Below are positions 10,118 through 18,888 of a stretch of 64,000 nt of DNA, in pieces. The DNA lies in contig NZ_KZ454936.1 of assembly GCF_002797315.1 (NCBI RefSeq), positions 1,673,133-1,737,132 on the forward strand, in the 5' to 3' direction. The notes below the pieces were generated by a model, which was not told where the DNA came from, ran no database searches, and was given only the letters and a program-made list of their open reading frames with translations. A program made the position numbers and the translations under genes. The DNA is from Bacillus sp. FJAT-44742. Lineage in GTDB: Bacteria > Bacillota > Bacilli > Bacillales > Marinococcaceae. How positions within the stretch are numbered: position 1 is the stretch's first letter; every line of letters begins with the position of its first letter.

Positions 10118-10240
10118 TTAACGTTTTTTTGTCGCTAATTTCACGGCAAAATAAATAACAAGCCCAATGAAAAATAAACAAACGAAAACGAAAAATATCA
10201 TTCCCCAACCCATCATGCTCCAACCAAATTCATTCATCAT
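10118..10240 (-). CDS. Small Met/Trp-rich membrane protein, 40 aa, upstream of copA
   Basis: Starts with two Met codons after AAGGACG and encodes one membrane helix (about residues 14-34) preceded by a short Met/Trp-rich segment FGWSMMGWGM and ending in ATKKR. It is first in the copA transcript, 53 bases before copA, behind the CsoR-type promoter. Small one-helix proteins occur in many copper operons; a role as a copper-pump partner is a guess from position. Confidence 0.65.
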   Translation of the reverse strand: MMNEFGWSMMGWGMIFFVFVCLFFIGLVIYFAVKLATKKR

Positions 10241-10351
10241 TTATAACCACGTCCTTTAGCGTTTTTTTCATTTTATCTAAAATGTTTAAGAGCCCTAGTG
10301 ACTATTCTCACTAAAGGAAGGAAAATAATGAAGGCAATCGTAATTATTTTA

Positions 10352-10381
10352 ATAATACAATACCCCTGTATGGTATGTAAA
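10352..10381 (-). promoter_or_regulatory. copA promoter with CsoR-type operator
   Basis: Minus strand: -35 TTTACA (10376-10381), 18-base spacer, -10 TATTAT (10352-10357). The spacer holds the near-palindrome ATACCCCTGTATGGTAT (10360-10376), close to the operator form known for CsoR at B. subtilis copZA. Binding would block RNA polymerase; copper would release it. Confidence 0.78.
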
Positions 10382-10431
10382 GGGTGACATAATATTATAT
10401 ATGTACTGATATTATAATAGAAGTAAAAAAA

Positions 10432-10454
10432 CCTTCTCTTTAGTAAAGAGAAGG
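10432..10454 (-). terminator. Terminator after copZ
   Basis: Nine-bp perfect stem CCTTCTCTT/AAGAGAAGG with a 5-base loop, followed by seven T on the minus strand. It separates csoR-copZ from the copA promoter. Confidence 0.85.
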
Positions 10455-10469
10455 CCAAGGCGGGGATAA

Positions 10470-10679
10470 TCAGGAATCGACGCTGTAACCTAGATCCTCA
10501 ATCATTTCTTTAATTTGTTTCCGTTTTAGTTGGGTAGAATTAAAAGAAACCACTACTACACCTTTGTCAAGTTCAACTTTTACCTCTTCCACACCATCTA
10601 GATCTCCAACACTGTTTTCCACAGAGGAGACACAATGACCGCAAGTCATTCCTTTAACATGAAACGTTTCCGTTAGCAT
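10470..10679 (-). CDS. copZ: Copper chaperone CopZ, 69 aa
   Basis: An Atx1-like heavy-metal-associated domain that binds Cu(I) and passes it to CopA. The metal motif is GMTCGHC near the N-terminus, with the usual EVKVELDKGVVVV strand pattern and a C-terminal LGYSV. I start at the ATG at 10679, six bases after AGGAGGTG, not at an in-frame GTG that overlaps the ribosome site. It follows csoR by 30 bases. Confidence 0.93.
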   Translation of the reverse strand: MLTETFHVKGMTCGHCVSSVENSVGDLDGVEEVKVELDKGVVVVSFNSTQLKRKQIKEMIEDLGYSVDS

Positions 10680-10709
10680 TACATGCACCTCCTTTTCCAG
10701 TCGTATTCA

Positions 10710-11009
10710 CTACTTAACTAATCGTTGAAAAACATCCATTAACTCGCTTATTACCTCATCACCGCTATTTTCTTTTACCGCTTTAGAGACACAATGGGTA
10801 GTATGGTCTTCTAAAAGAGCTAGTGATACTTTATTTACAGCAGAATTTATAGCTGCAATTTGGTTTAATATATCAACACAGTAACGATCTTCTTCAACCA
10901 TCTTATGAACTCCACGAACTTGACCCTCAATTCGTTTCAGTCGATTCAATAATTGTTGTTTATTTGGCTGGACTACCCTTTTAGGAGATGGGTTAGAGAG
11001 GTCTTCCAT
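10710..11009 (-). CDS. csoR: Copper-sensing repressor CsoR, 99 aa
   Basis: An all-helical CsoR/RcnR-family repressor that leaves DNA when it binds Cu(I). The ligand set is visible: Cys in DRYCVD and the His and Cys in DHTTHC, giving the Cys-His-Cys site of true copper sensors. The N-terminal NRLKRIEGQVRGV helix is the family hallmark. First gene of csoR-copZ; operators in front of this operon and of copA point to autoregulation and control of the pump. Confidence 0.95.
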   Translation of the reverse strand: MEDLSNPSPKRVVQPNKQQLLNRLKRIEGQVRGVHKMVEEDRYCVDILNQIAAINSAVNKVSLALLEDHTTHCVSKAVKENSGDEVISELMDVFQRLVK

Positions 11010-11100
11010 CTATTTCACGCCCTTCTTGATAAACATTCTTTCAAAACTAGTTATACAATATGTGATCCGTTATATGACCGAATAACATACCACTATATAG

Positions 11101-11130
11101 ATCTTACTATACCCCAGTTATGTATCTCAA
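11101..11130 (-). promoter_or_regulatory. csoR-copZ promoter with CsoR-type operator
   Basis: Minus strand: -35 TTGAGA (11125-11130), 18-base spacer, -10 TAAGAT (11101-11106). The spacer contains ACTGGGGTATAGT, similar to the copA operator and placed identically between -35 and -10. Confidence 0.7.
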
Positions 11131-11165
11131 GAATAAATAAAAGTCCAGAAGAATAATTTGGACTT

Positions 11166-12128
11166 TTATTCCATTCTTTCTTCTCTGGTTTCTATAACTT
11201 CCAGTTTCAAGATCCTGAATTTTTCCAAAGGTTCTATTAATTCATTTGGGTAATAAGGGGATGGGTTTGTGTTTAAGAAAGACTCTTTTTCCTTCATTTC
11301 TTCTTGGGCATAATTTTCAAACCCATAGTCTAATAACCTTGTGGTGTCCTGATAACTCTGATCGGCAGTTCCGGCATTTAACACAACAACAATAAGTTCA
11401 CGGTTATTTCTTTCGGCTGCGGTTACTAAGGTAAACCCAGACCTTTGGACAAAACCATTTTTAACCCCAAATGCACCATCATAGTTCCAAAGCATCCGAT
11501 TGTGATTAAAAATGGTTGTTTCCCAGCCCTTGCCATTCCATTCCATTTCTTTTGTTGCTACAATTTCCCGGAAATCCTCATTAGATAAAGCATACCTCGT
11601 AATCTCAGCCATGTCATAGGCTGTAGTGTAATGATTTTCATTAAATAGTCCGTGAGGGTTGGTGAAATTGGTGTTCTGTAGATATAAACGTTTTCTTATA
11701 AATTCATTCATTTTCTCAGAAAAGTCTTCTTCACTTCCAGCCAGGTGCTCAGCAATCGCATGACCCGCGTCGTTCCCGGAACTAATCATGAGTCCTTGGA
11801 CTAATCGTTCTAATGAGACGACTTCATCCTCTAGAAGATATACCCTTGTGCCTTCTATTGTTGTCGTTTCTTCACTAATTATTACTTGTTCTTCTGGCTT
11901 TCCCATTTCTAATGCAAGAATGCCAGTAACAATCTTTGTGATGGATGCCGGGTACATCTGTTTTTCGCCTTGTTTTTCATATATTATTTCCCCAGTTTTT
12001 CCATCCATTAAAAGAACAGATTCACTATAAAGGTCCAGGCGCTCTTGGGCAGAGGAGGAAAGCGGTGAATGGTAAAATAACAAATAAACAATGATAGCTG
12101 TAACTAAGATTTTAGGTAGTAAAAACAT
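11166..12128 (-). CDS. D-alanyl-D-alanine carboxypeptidase, S11 family, 320 aa
   Basis: A penicillin-binding carboxypeptidase that trims peptidoglycan stem peptides outside the membrane. It has an N-terminal hydrophobic signal (LLPKILVTAIIVYLLFY), the catalytic SxxK as SITK, SGN as SSGNDAG and the KTG-box position as GVKNGF, where KTG has become KNG. DacF-like in size. I prefer the ATG at 12128, behind GGGAGAG, over a GTG 22 codons upstream. Its place between csoR and a multicopper oxidase suggests it belongs to the copper island. Confidence 0.85.
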   Translation of the reverse strand: MFLLPKILVTAIIVYLLFYHSPLSSSAQERLDLYSESVLLMDGKTGEIIYEKQGEKQMYPASITKIVTGILALEMGKPEEQVIISEETTTIEGTRVYLLEDEVVSLERLVQGLMISSGNDAGHAIAEHLAGSEEDFSEKMNEFIRKRLYLQNTNFTNPHGLFNENHYTTAYDMAEITRYALSNEDFREIVATKEMEWNGKGWETTIFNHNRMLWNYDGAFGVKNGFVQRSGFTLVTAAERNNRELIVVVLNAGTADQSYQDTTRLLDYGFENYAQEEMKEKESFLNTNPSPYYPNELIEPLEKFRILKLEVIETREERME

Positions 12129-12312
12129 AACTTCTCTCCCTTTTATTTGGTAGGTAAGAAATACAACATCATTTAAGTTCAGAGAAAGCACCATGTTACT
12201 TTACCTATAAAATATGAAGATATGATGAAGATTGATGATTTATTAGTTTTCTTGTAAAAATTCTTTGACCTTTGTCAGAAAACGTCCTTCATTCAAAGAG
12301 TTTAACTAAAAT

Positions 12313-12339
12313 AACTGTTGAGAAAAATACTCAACAGTT
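12313..12339 (-). terminator. Terminator after the oxidase/rhodanese remnant
   Basis: Ten-bp perfect stem AACTGTTGAG/CTCAACAGTT with a 7-base loop and a T-rich tail on the minus strand. Confidence 0.7.
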
Positions 12340-12361
12340 CCTTTATCCTTACCTCTTATCT

Positions 12362-12548
12362 TTAGTTAAGGGGACCATTCCACTCTTCCATTCCTCCACC
12401 AAAATTAAATACATCTTGAAAACCTTGTTCGACAAGATAATCGGCACTTTCTATACCCATCCGTCCTGTAAATTCACCTTGGTTGCAAAGGCAGGCCAAA
12501 ATAGGATCAACCTGCCTGTGCACATAGTGGAAGGTTATAAGACGTCTT
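12362..12548 (-). pseudogene. C-terminal remnant of a rhodanese-like gene
   Basis: The frame reads HRQVDPILACLCNQG, then GIESADYLVEQGFQDVFN and GGGMEEW, the second half of a single rhodanese domain including the catalytic Cys loop (LCNQGEFTGRMG). The first half, with its start and ribosome site, is missing. The frame is open further upstream only through the end of the multicopper oxidase gene, where it encodes nothing rhodanese-like. It is best read as a deletion relic whose 5' part was lost at the oxidase stop codon. Rhodaneses are common neighbours in copper and sulfur clusters. Confidence 0.6.
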
Positions 12549-14099
12549 TTATTCCGGTTTATTTGGAGCATTAGGGTCTGGAGTAAAGGAGGGTTCAAAC
12601 CCATCGTACTTAATTTCACTAACCATTCCATTCCTTGCATGATGGAACTCATGGCAATGGAACAGCCAATTTCCTGGATTATCAGCCTCAAAGATGATTT
12701 CATACTCTTCCCCTTCTCGAACGTTTAACGTGTCCATTATGATAGGAGAACCGGAAACCTCTTCACCATTTCTAGAAATAACTTGGAAGAAATGACCGTG
12801 CAAGTGCATCGGATGATCCACTTCTGTTTCGTTTGCAATGGTCATTTTTATAAAATCACCTTCTTCAACTTCATATACTTCATGCCCTTCGGCTGTTTTC
12901 GTATCCATTTTTTTATTATTGATTGTAAAAATTCCCCTCCCATCTTCTGAGTCTAGGACCATATCAAATTCTTTGGTTACATCTTCTAGGTTGAGAGATT
13001 CAGCTGGTTTTCCATATGATAAAATATCAAATTCAGCTTCAACCTCTTTTGGAGCAAGCTCTTCCCCTGTATACTCCTCATATACAAATGGTAGAACTGT
13101 GTGTAAGTTATCTTTATTTGTATCAGCAAATATTTCGACTCCGTAAGCTCCCGGGTTGTTAGCTTCTATTTCAATATCTACTCGTTCAGCAGCGCCTAAG
13201 GTTACTGAGGTATTAGAAAGAGTCTCAGGTTCATTGACTTTTTGTCCATCATAATGGGTCACTTTAAAATTATGATCAGGGATTTGAATAACTTGTGTAA
13301 ACAAACCCGCATTTACAAAACGCAGCTTCACTGCATCTCCTTCTTGCACTTCTACTCTTTCAATTTCAGGAGAAGCTTTACCATTAATAAGCATGGTATC
13401 GTACATATGTACCATCATTTCATCATGCGTCATCTCTTCTACCGCGCCGTGCGACCCATGATCCATCATGCCTTCCATATTGCCATGATCCTCCATGCCT
13501 TCCATCATAGAAGAGTAATCATCTAAGACTAATACCTCGTCGATGTCATACTTTTGATCGTTCTCTTTTTCAATAACAAGGGGACCATATAACCCTTTTT
13601 CTACTTGGGTGGCTCCGTCTTGATGAGAATGGTACCAATACGTTCCAGGAGTATTCGCGGTAAATTCGTAGGTAAAGGAATCGCCGGGCATTACCACATT
13701 TTTAGTAATCCCTGGAACCCCATCCATCTCATGATCCAACGGAATGCCGTGCATATGGAGTGCAGTAGGAACAGGTAAATCATTTGTCAGTTTTATCTCT
13801 ACCTCTTCCCCTTCTTGGACCCTTATTTCTTCACCAGGCAAAGTGTTGTTATAAACCCAGGCGTCAAAAGAAAAGTCTTCACTTAGAAACCACTCTTCCT
13901 CAGACGCTGTTATATGTATGGTGGTTTTTTCCTTATCGTTTTCACTAGTCGAAGTATCACTATCTGAATTCTCAATTGCTATCCCCTCTCCAGTGACAAC
14001 CCCAGTCTCGTTTATTTCTTCATTTACACTCTCGTTTGAACAAGCTGTTACTAACAAAACAGTAGAGAAAAAAAGAATATACTTTTTGTTTTTTTCCAT
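12549..14099 (-). CDS. Multicopper oxidase, lipoprotein, 516 aa
   Basis: An exported laccase-type oxidase; copper-island members are thought to oxidise Cu(I) to Cu(II). The N-terminus has a lipobox (LVTAC, Cys20) and an acidic linker. Copper motifs in order are ALHMHG, WYHSHQDG, HPMHLHGHFFQV and LFHCHEFHHARNGM, so the T1 and T2/T3 ligands are present. A Met/His-rich insert (MMEGMEDHGNMEGMMDHG, about residues 198-230) resembles those of cuprous oxidases. The ATG follows GGAGGG. It is followed directly by the rhodanese remnant. Confidence 0.93.
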   Translation of the reverse strand: MEKNKKYILFFSTVLLVTACSNESVNEEINETGVVTGEGIAIENSDSDTSTSENDKEKTTIHITASEEEWFLSEDFSFDAWVYNNTLPGEEIRVQEGEEVEIKLTNDLPVPTALHMHGIPLDHEMDGVPGITKNVVMPGDSFTYEFTANTPGTYWYHSHQDGATQVEKGLYGPLVIEKENDQKYDIDEVLVLDDYSSMMEGMEDHGNMEGMMDHGSHGAVEEMTHDEMMVHMYDTMLINGKASPEIERVEVQEGDAVKLRFVNAGLFTQVIQIPDHNFKVTHYDGQKVNEPETLSNTSVTLGAAERVDIEIEANNPGAYGVEIFADTNKDNLHTVLPFVYEEYTGEELAPKEVEAEFDILSYGKPAESLNLEDVTKEFDMVLDSEDGRGIFTINNKKMDTKTAEGHEVYEVEEGDFIKMTIANETEVDHPMHLHGHFFQVISRNGEEVSGSPIIMDTLNVREGEEYEIIFEADNPGNWLFHCHEFHHARNGMVSEIKYDGFEPSFTPDPNAPNKPE

Positions 14100-14680
14100 A
14101 TTTACCCTCCTCCATGAGTTGTTATTGTGACATGGAAATGTGAAAAGATTATGTAGTTAAATAATTTATACAGAGGGCACAAAGAGTAATACTTGTAACA
14201 AAAAGTAACATCTTGGAGGTAACACAAGTATAATTTGTAGAAGCTTGATATAAAACTTTCTAAATTTAAAATAGAATCCTATTATAAAAGGCCCCTGATA
14301 AGAAATACTCACAATAATCTCACCATAAGGTACTTATTACTACGTAACACCCAGGTAATAGCAAAAGAGATCCCTGAGTAGACCTGGGATCTCTTTTTAT
14401 TTTCACCTTTTGGATTTATATACCACTATAAGTATACTGTTTGGTATTTGTACTAAGTGTTAGCCACACTAGATTATATTGTGGCCGTAGTTGTTCCATC
14501 CTATTTCTATAGTAATCAGATTCTTTTCTAGATAAAATAACTAATGAATCAGGAATACATAATTTCTTCATAAAAGCTTTTTATAATGTAAATAAATGCA
14601 CCTTCTGTAAAGCTAAAGGAAAAACACATCATAGACAATACCAGTACTTTTTACTAGGAAAGCAGTCATGAGGTGATGAT
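14100..14680. other. Gene-free 580-base stretch with a free-standing terminator
   Basis: No credible ORF on either strand. It holds the divergent promoters for the oxidase and the response regulator and a strong hairpin at 14363-14398. A small RNA ending at that hairpin is possible but unsupported. Confidence 0.5.
14363..14398 (+). terminator. Free-standing terminator hairpin
   Basis: Twelve-bp stem AAAAGAGATCCC/GGGATCTCTTTT, 11-base loop and five T on the plus strand. No gene ends just upstream. Confidence 0.75.
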
Positions 14681-15382
14681 ATGACAAAGAAAAAAGTTTT
14701 AATTATTGATGACGAAAGTGAAATGAGAAAACTCTTACGTATTTGTATTAAACCTACAAGTAAATTTACTATAGATACCGCTTCTTCAGGTAAAAAAGCT
14801 ATGAAAATGGTAACAGAAACAAAGCACGACTTAATTCTACTAGATATCATGATGCCAGGTATGAGTGGATTAGAGATCCTTCATCAATTAAGGAAAAAGG
14901 AAAAGAATCAAGTACCCGTGATCCTGATTTCTGCGCTAGGAGACAAAGAAAGGATTGTAGAAGGCATCAACCTTGGAGCAGACGATTACGTAGTGAAACC
15001 TTTTGAACCGAAAGATTTACAAAAATGCATTCTGTCTGTACTCCGCAGAAGGACTTCTGTCAGGGAGGATGTCATCCTATTCCCCGATGGATTAAAAATA
15101 AGCATAGAAAAACAGCACGTGACCTATCAAAACCAACAAATTCCTCTAACGAATAAAGAGTTTGTTGTTTTTAAGAGAATGTCTCAATACCCAGGGCAAG
15201 TATATACGAAAGAACTGCTTGCTCAACTTGAGTTGTCTGGTGAAAGTGAGAGTATAAATATAGATTCTTATATAAGAAACATCCGAACAAAACTAAAGGA
15301 TAGTGGCTTCGAAACAAACGTCATTAAAAAAGTCGATGAGATAGGATACCAAGTAATAAATGAAGATATAGAATGTAATTAA
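14681..15382 (+). CDS. OmpR-family response regulator without a partner kinase, 233 aa
   Basis: A receiver domain (acidic pair DD near 11-12, phospho-Asp in LILLDIMMPG near 57, Lys in VVKPFEP near 108) is joined to a winged-helix DNA-binding domain ending in IGYQVINED. The output domain is divergent: the usual VDTHI/WGxGY signatures appear as IDSYIRNIR and DEIGYQV. No histidine kinase lies beside it; the IS21 element follows 177 bases later. Probably acts on copper-island genes, by position only. Confidence 0.88.
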   Translation: MTKKKVLIIDDESEMRKLLRICIKPTSKFTIDTASSGKKAMKMVTETKHDLILLDIMMPGMSGLEILHQLRKKEKNQVPVILISALGDKERIVEGINLGADDYVVKPFEPKDLQKCILSVLRRRTSVREDVILFPDGLKISIEKQHVTYQNQQIPLTNKEFVVFKRMSQYPGQVYTKELLAQLELSGESESINIDSYIRNIRTKLKDSGFETNVIKKVDEIGYQVINEDIECN

Positions 15383-15595
15383 CTCCTTTTCCCTTATTCA
15401 AAGAAAAAAGAGTATCACCGTTTCCCTGGATAAGAGGAGTGACTGGAACCAATTCTTCCAACACCTATCAAGCTCCAATAAAAGATTTCACTTCCACTAC
15501 ATATCATTAAAATACATTAACAATTAGTGTATATAGTTCCAATACGTTTCATGAAAAGCTGTAACCGTCAAGTGGAAATGAACATTTTTTGCTCG

Positions 15596-16363
15596 TTATG
15601 TTTGAGCACTTTTCGCTTGAAACAAAGATTTACGATACTTAATTCGATGACTGCCGCCATTCAAGTGAACGACTTCCGAGCGATGGAGAAGGCGATCCAA
15701 GATGGCCGTGGTGATACCTTGATCTCCGATCAATTCTCCCCATTCCTCGGGCCCTTTGTTCGAAGTTAAGATGACTGAACTTCTTTCATATAGATGATTG
15801 ATTAAGTGAAAAAATAAATTAGCTTCTTGTTGATCCATAGCCATATACATTAAGTCGTCGATGATAACCAAGTCAGCCTGTCGAATACGTTTCATAGATA
15901 ACTGAGATTTCCGAACGTATTCCTCTGTTTTTAAGAGGGGTACAAGTTCTCCCATCGAAATAAAAGAAACTCGAAATCCCTTATGAATGGCTTCCAACCC
16001 CAAACCAATAGCTAGATGCGTCTTTCCAATGCCAGGTGGCCCCAGAAAGATTAAATTAAACGTCTGTTCCAGCCAAGACAGCTCTTTGAGCTGCTTTAGC
16101 TGTCTTTGACTGAGAGACGGCTGCTCCGCAAGGTCAAACTCTTCCAAGGTCTTTTGATACGGAAACCTTGCCCATTTCAAATGTTTTTCAATCATTTTTT
16201 CCTCTCTACGCTTCTCTTCATAAGTAAGGAGTTCATGAAGAAACTCTTGATAGGTCCAGGATTGGGCTTCAGCTTCTCTCAGAAAGAGAGGCAGCCTTTT
16301 AGATGTTTCTGCCATCCTAAGTTGATGAAATTGTCGTTGTAAACTTTCCGTAGAAAGACTCAT
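15596..16363 (-). CDS. istB: IS21 transposition helper ATPase IstB, 255 aa
   Basis: A DnaC/DnaA-like AAA+ protein that assembles on target DNA and stimulates the IstA transposase. Walker A is LGPPGIGKTHLA and Walker B is DLVIIDDLMY. The ATG lies one base after the istA stop codon, the usual tight coupling in this family. Full length. Confidence 0.95.
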   Translation of the reverse strand: MSLSTESLQRQFHQLRMAETSKRLPLFLREAEAQSWTYQEFLHELLTYEEKRREEKMIEKHLKWARFPYQKTLEEFDLAEQPSLSQRQLKQLKELSWLEQTFNLIFLGPPGIGKTHLAIGLGLEAIHKGFRVSFISMGELVPLLKTEEYVRKSQLSMKRIRQADLVIIDDLMYMAMDQQEANLFFHLINHLYERSSVILTSNKGPEEWGELIGDQGITTAILDRLLHRSEVVHLNGGSHRIKYRKSLFQAKSAQT

Positions 16364-16364
16364 G

Positions 16365-17921
16365 TTAGGCCCCTCCCAAAATCTTCAGGTAGCTTTCCAA
16401 GTTTCTCACTTCTGCTGTTTCCTCCCACGCTTTTGAATAAGGAATGGAAGGAAGGTTTTCTGGGAGAAGGGACCGATCAAATTGTTGGTTCCTTGCTAGA
16501 TATCTGGTTACATCTTCAAACGAGTTGGCACTCCACAAATTTTCTTTTATGCATATTTCAATCGCTTGTTGAGCGAAAGAAGGGTACTGCTTCACGGCAC
16601 GTTGGAGAATCTTCAATTGGTCTCTTATGTACCTTGGGTAACGTTGATGGATCTCTTCAAGAAACCGTTGGATATCCTCTTTCTGATCAAAGGAGCCTTT
16701 TACTGTTTCCATATAAGCAGGTATACCTTTTGATCGGTCTCGGGAATGGTGAGTGTTCTTGATAAGCTGGCCTTTTCCAACAGCCAGAGGATGAATCGCA
16801 ATCTGCTTTCCTTGTGGAGTTTTTTCAATAATAAGGTGTCCTTCTTCTATGCGCACGTACACCGTATTCTCTCCGTTTGCTTGGTAAGTCCCTAACGGGA
16901 CGGAGTAGCGATTCGAATGATATTTTATGATGTTGTCCTTATGAACGGTTCTTGATATACTTAACCCACGGTGACTCTCGAAAGAGAGTAGGTAAGAGAC
17001 TTTTCGTAAGTGTGGCTTTTCCAGGGCGAACACTTCGACTGGTCTCTTTTTTATTGTATTGTGTACTTGGAAGTTTCCCTTGCGTTCTAACCAGGCAAGG
17101 CATTGCTCATTCCATGTTTCTATGTCATAAAATACTCGATGTTTCGCAAAGTTGTGTTTTACGAATTTTACTGTGTTTTCTACTTTCCCTTTTGATTCAG
17201 GATCTGCTCTCCTGCATAAGTAAATCCGAAATCCTCTTTGTTGCTTATAAGCCTGAAAGTCTTCTGTCAGAATAAAATCACCTCCATTTTCACTGACGGT
17301 CATTAATTTATCTTGGTCATAAACAATTTCTTCTGTGATCCCTCCATAATACTGAAAGGCATTCTCGTGACTTCGTAACACATCCTGAGTCGTAAACGGA
17401 TGATCCTGCCATTCTGCGTATTTAAAGCGAGAATGCGAGAGGACAAAGGCAATAACGTATAGCTTTTTAGTTTTGCCTTCATAAGTAAAAACTTTCTTTT
17501 CTCCAAAATCAACCTGCATTTGTTTGCCTTTTGGGAGTTCTTCGATGGCTTCAAAGGTTCGGACTTCTTTTACTTTAGGAATACAATATGTTTTTCTTAG
17601 TTCTTTAACATAAGCTCGAACAGTGCTTGCCCCCACATCTTTAAAAGAACAACGTTCTTCTAACCAATCTGAAATCTGAGAAGCCGAAAGGTCAGGGTGT
17701 TCCTTTAACCACTGGAGTAAATGATTTTGATAAGGATCCAGCTTCCGCTTCCTGGTTTTTAGTTGGTACACCCATTCGCTTGCATCCTCAAAATCCCTCT
17801 TCAAGTAAGCATAAACAGTAGTCCTTGATAAGTTACACTTTCTAGCAATCGCTGCCACAGAAAACCCTTCTTTTCTTAGCTGATGAACATAAACATGCTT
17901 TTCCAATTTCTCCACCTTCAT
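16365..17921 (-). CDS. istA: IS21 transposase IstA, about 518 aa
   Basis: A DDE transposase. The N-terminal helix-turn-helix (FSVAAIARKCNLSRTTVYAYL) is followed by the catalytic core: QVDFGEKK for the first Asp, then YYGGITEEIVYDQDK and KGKVENTVKFVK for the remaining acidic residues. A C-terminal beta-rich Mu-transposase-like domain follows. The ATG at 17921 has GGAGGGG close by; an ATG 13 codons upstream (17960) is also possible. Intact. Confidence 0.94.
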   Translation of the reverse strand: MKVEKLEKHVYVHQLRKEGFSVAAIARKCNLSRTTVYAYLKRDFEDASEWVYQLKTRKRKLDPYQNHLLQWLKEHPDLSASQISDWLEERCSFKDVGASTVRAYVKELRKTYCIPKVKEVRTFEAIEELPKGKQMQVDFGEKKVFTYEGKTKKLYVIAFVLSHSRFKYAEWQDHPFTTQDVLRSHENAFQYYGGITEEIVYDQDKLMTVSENGGDFILTEDFQAYKQQRGFRIYLCRRADPESKGKVENTVKFVKHNFAKHRVFYDIETWNEQCLAWLERKGNFQVHNTIKKRPVEVFALEKPHLRKVSYLLSFESHRGLSISRTVHKDNIIKYHSNRYSVPLGTYQANGENTVYVRIEEGHLIIEKTPQGKQIAIHPLAVGKGQLIKNTHHSRDRSKGIPAYMETVKGSFDQKEDIQRFLEEIHQRYPRYIRDQLKILQRAVKQYPSFAQQAIEICIKENLWSANSFEDVTRYLARNQQFDRSLLPENLPSIPYSKAWEETAEVRNLESYLKILGGA

Positions 17922-18237
17922 TCCCCTCCGCCAGTCACACATTTTCTTTATAGTGTACATGACAAGAGGTGTTAAGTAGGGGAAAAGCGCTCAAATCAAT
18001 CAAGCAGTAACTGTTCAACTTAGTCTAGCAGTTACAAAAGCCAGTATTCTATTGACAAAAGCTACAGTGTAATCTTTAGGAATGTGAAAAAACAATATCC
18101 TTAATTACAGAAATGAATGGAGACTCTCCTGTCTGAAATTCTCTGTAACCAAATACCTTTGTTTATTTTCTTTGCATGTTCCCTTCTTGGAGGTTAAAGG
18201 GATCACTCGTAAAGACACGTTCTCCAACATTTTCCTT

Positions 18238-18888
18238 TTATTTTGTATTCATCTTGGAACGTGACTTCTTGCTTTCCTTACAAAAAGCCAGACCCTGTAC
18301 TAAAATAATAACCAAAATAGAAATCAAAAACGGCCCTTGGATCCAATTAGGATTTTGAGGCATGTGTAAAAAAATGAAGTATGTAGTATGTAACACAACC
18401 AACATATAATATATGCCTGCTTTTTGTTGTACGTGCTTCCATGTTTTTTGACCCAAGAAACGCATACTTTTATTATTTGAGGTCAGCAAGAGAAAGATTA
18501 AATAGATCGTAGCAACTATTCCTATAATGTTTCCTATGGCAAATCCAGGATGAAGAAAGAAGCTTCCCTCAACAGGACTAAATACGACAAACAAGCGTGA
18601 GAACTCCCACTCAATCCAACCATCAAAAATAATAAAAATATGAATGAGTGCAGCAATTCCTCCCCAAATCCCAAGTTCCCTTCTCGCAGGCAGCCACTTC
18701 CCAACCCCTTTTTTAATCTTAGAGAAAGGCCCAAGAAACATAATAATAAAAAGATACAAGAGAGAAACATTAGCAAAAGCCCTATTCCAAGCGTGCATTG
18801 GATCCCACTCTGACCTAGTCAAAAAGAATAAATATGATATAAGTATTGTAATTACCCCATATACAATATGTTTTCGACAAAGTTTCAC
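18238..18888 (-). CDS. Ferric-reductase-like transmembrane protein, about 216 aa
   Basis: Six membrane helices of the ferric-reductase/YedZ (MsrQ) type, with helix-borne His in LIHIFIIFDGW, KHVQQKAGIYY and VLHTTYFIFLHMP that could ligate haem b. A soluble flavin or NAD domain is absent, as in MsrQ-like proteins. I prefer GTG at 18888, seven bases after AAGGAGG; the ATG at 18894 lies too close to that site. Its neighbour across the IS is the orphan response regulator. A role in metal or quinone reduction is inferred. Confidence 0.75.
   Translation of the reverse strand: MKLCRKHIVYGVITILISYLFFLTRSEWDPMHAWNRAFANVSLLYLFIIMFLGPFSKIKKGVGKWLPARRELGIWGGIAALIHIFIIFDGWIEWEFSRLFVVFSPVEGSFFLHPGFAIGNIIGIVATIYLIFLLLTSNNKSMRFLGQKTWKHVQQKAGIYYMLVVLHTTYFIFLHMPQNPNWIQGPFLISILVIILVQGLAFCKESKKSRSKMNTK

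Larger units (their letters stand above)
15560..18036. mobile_element. IS21-family insertion sequence, complete, about 2.48 kb
   Basis: Holds istA and istB on the minus strand. The ends start TGTAAC and finish GTTACA, with imperfect matching continuing inward (both ends read roughly TGTAAC-N-G, then GAACA and TGCT), as in the multiple terminal repeats of this family. A 5-base direct repeat AAAGC flanks the element at 15555-15559 and 18037-18041, the expected target duplication. Both genes are intact, so the insertion looks recent. Confidence 0.88.

Noticed and set aside
10273-10458. Minus-strand 61-codon ORF between copZ and copA
   Set aside because: It spans the copZ terminator and the copA promoter, has no ribosome site and no coding character.
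14363-14398. Leader hairpin as a T-box or other riboswitch
   Set aside because: No T-box core or other conserved riboswitch sequence is present; it looks like a plain terminator.
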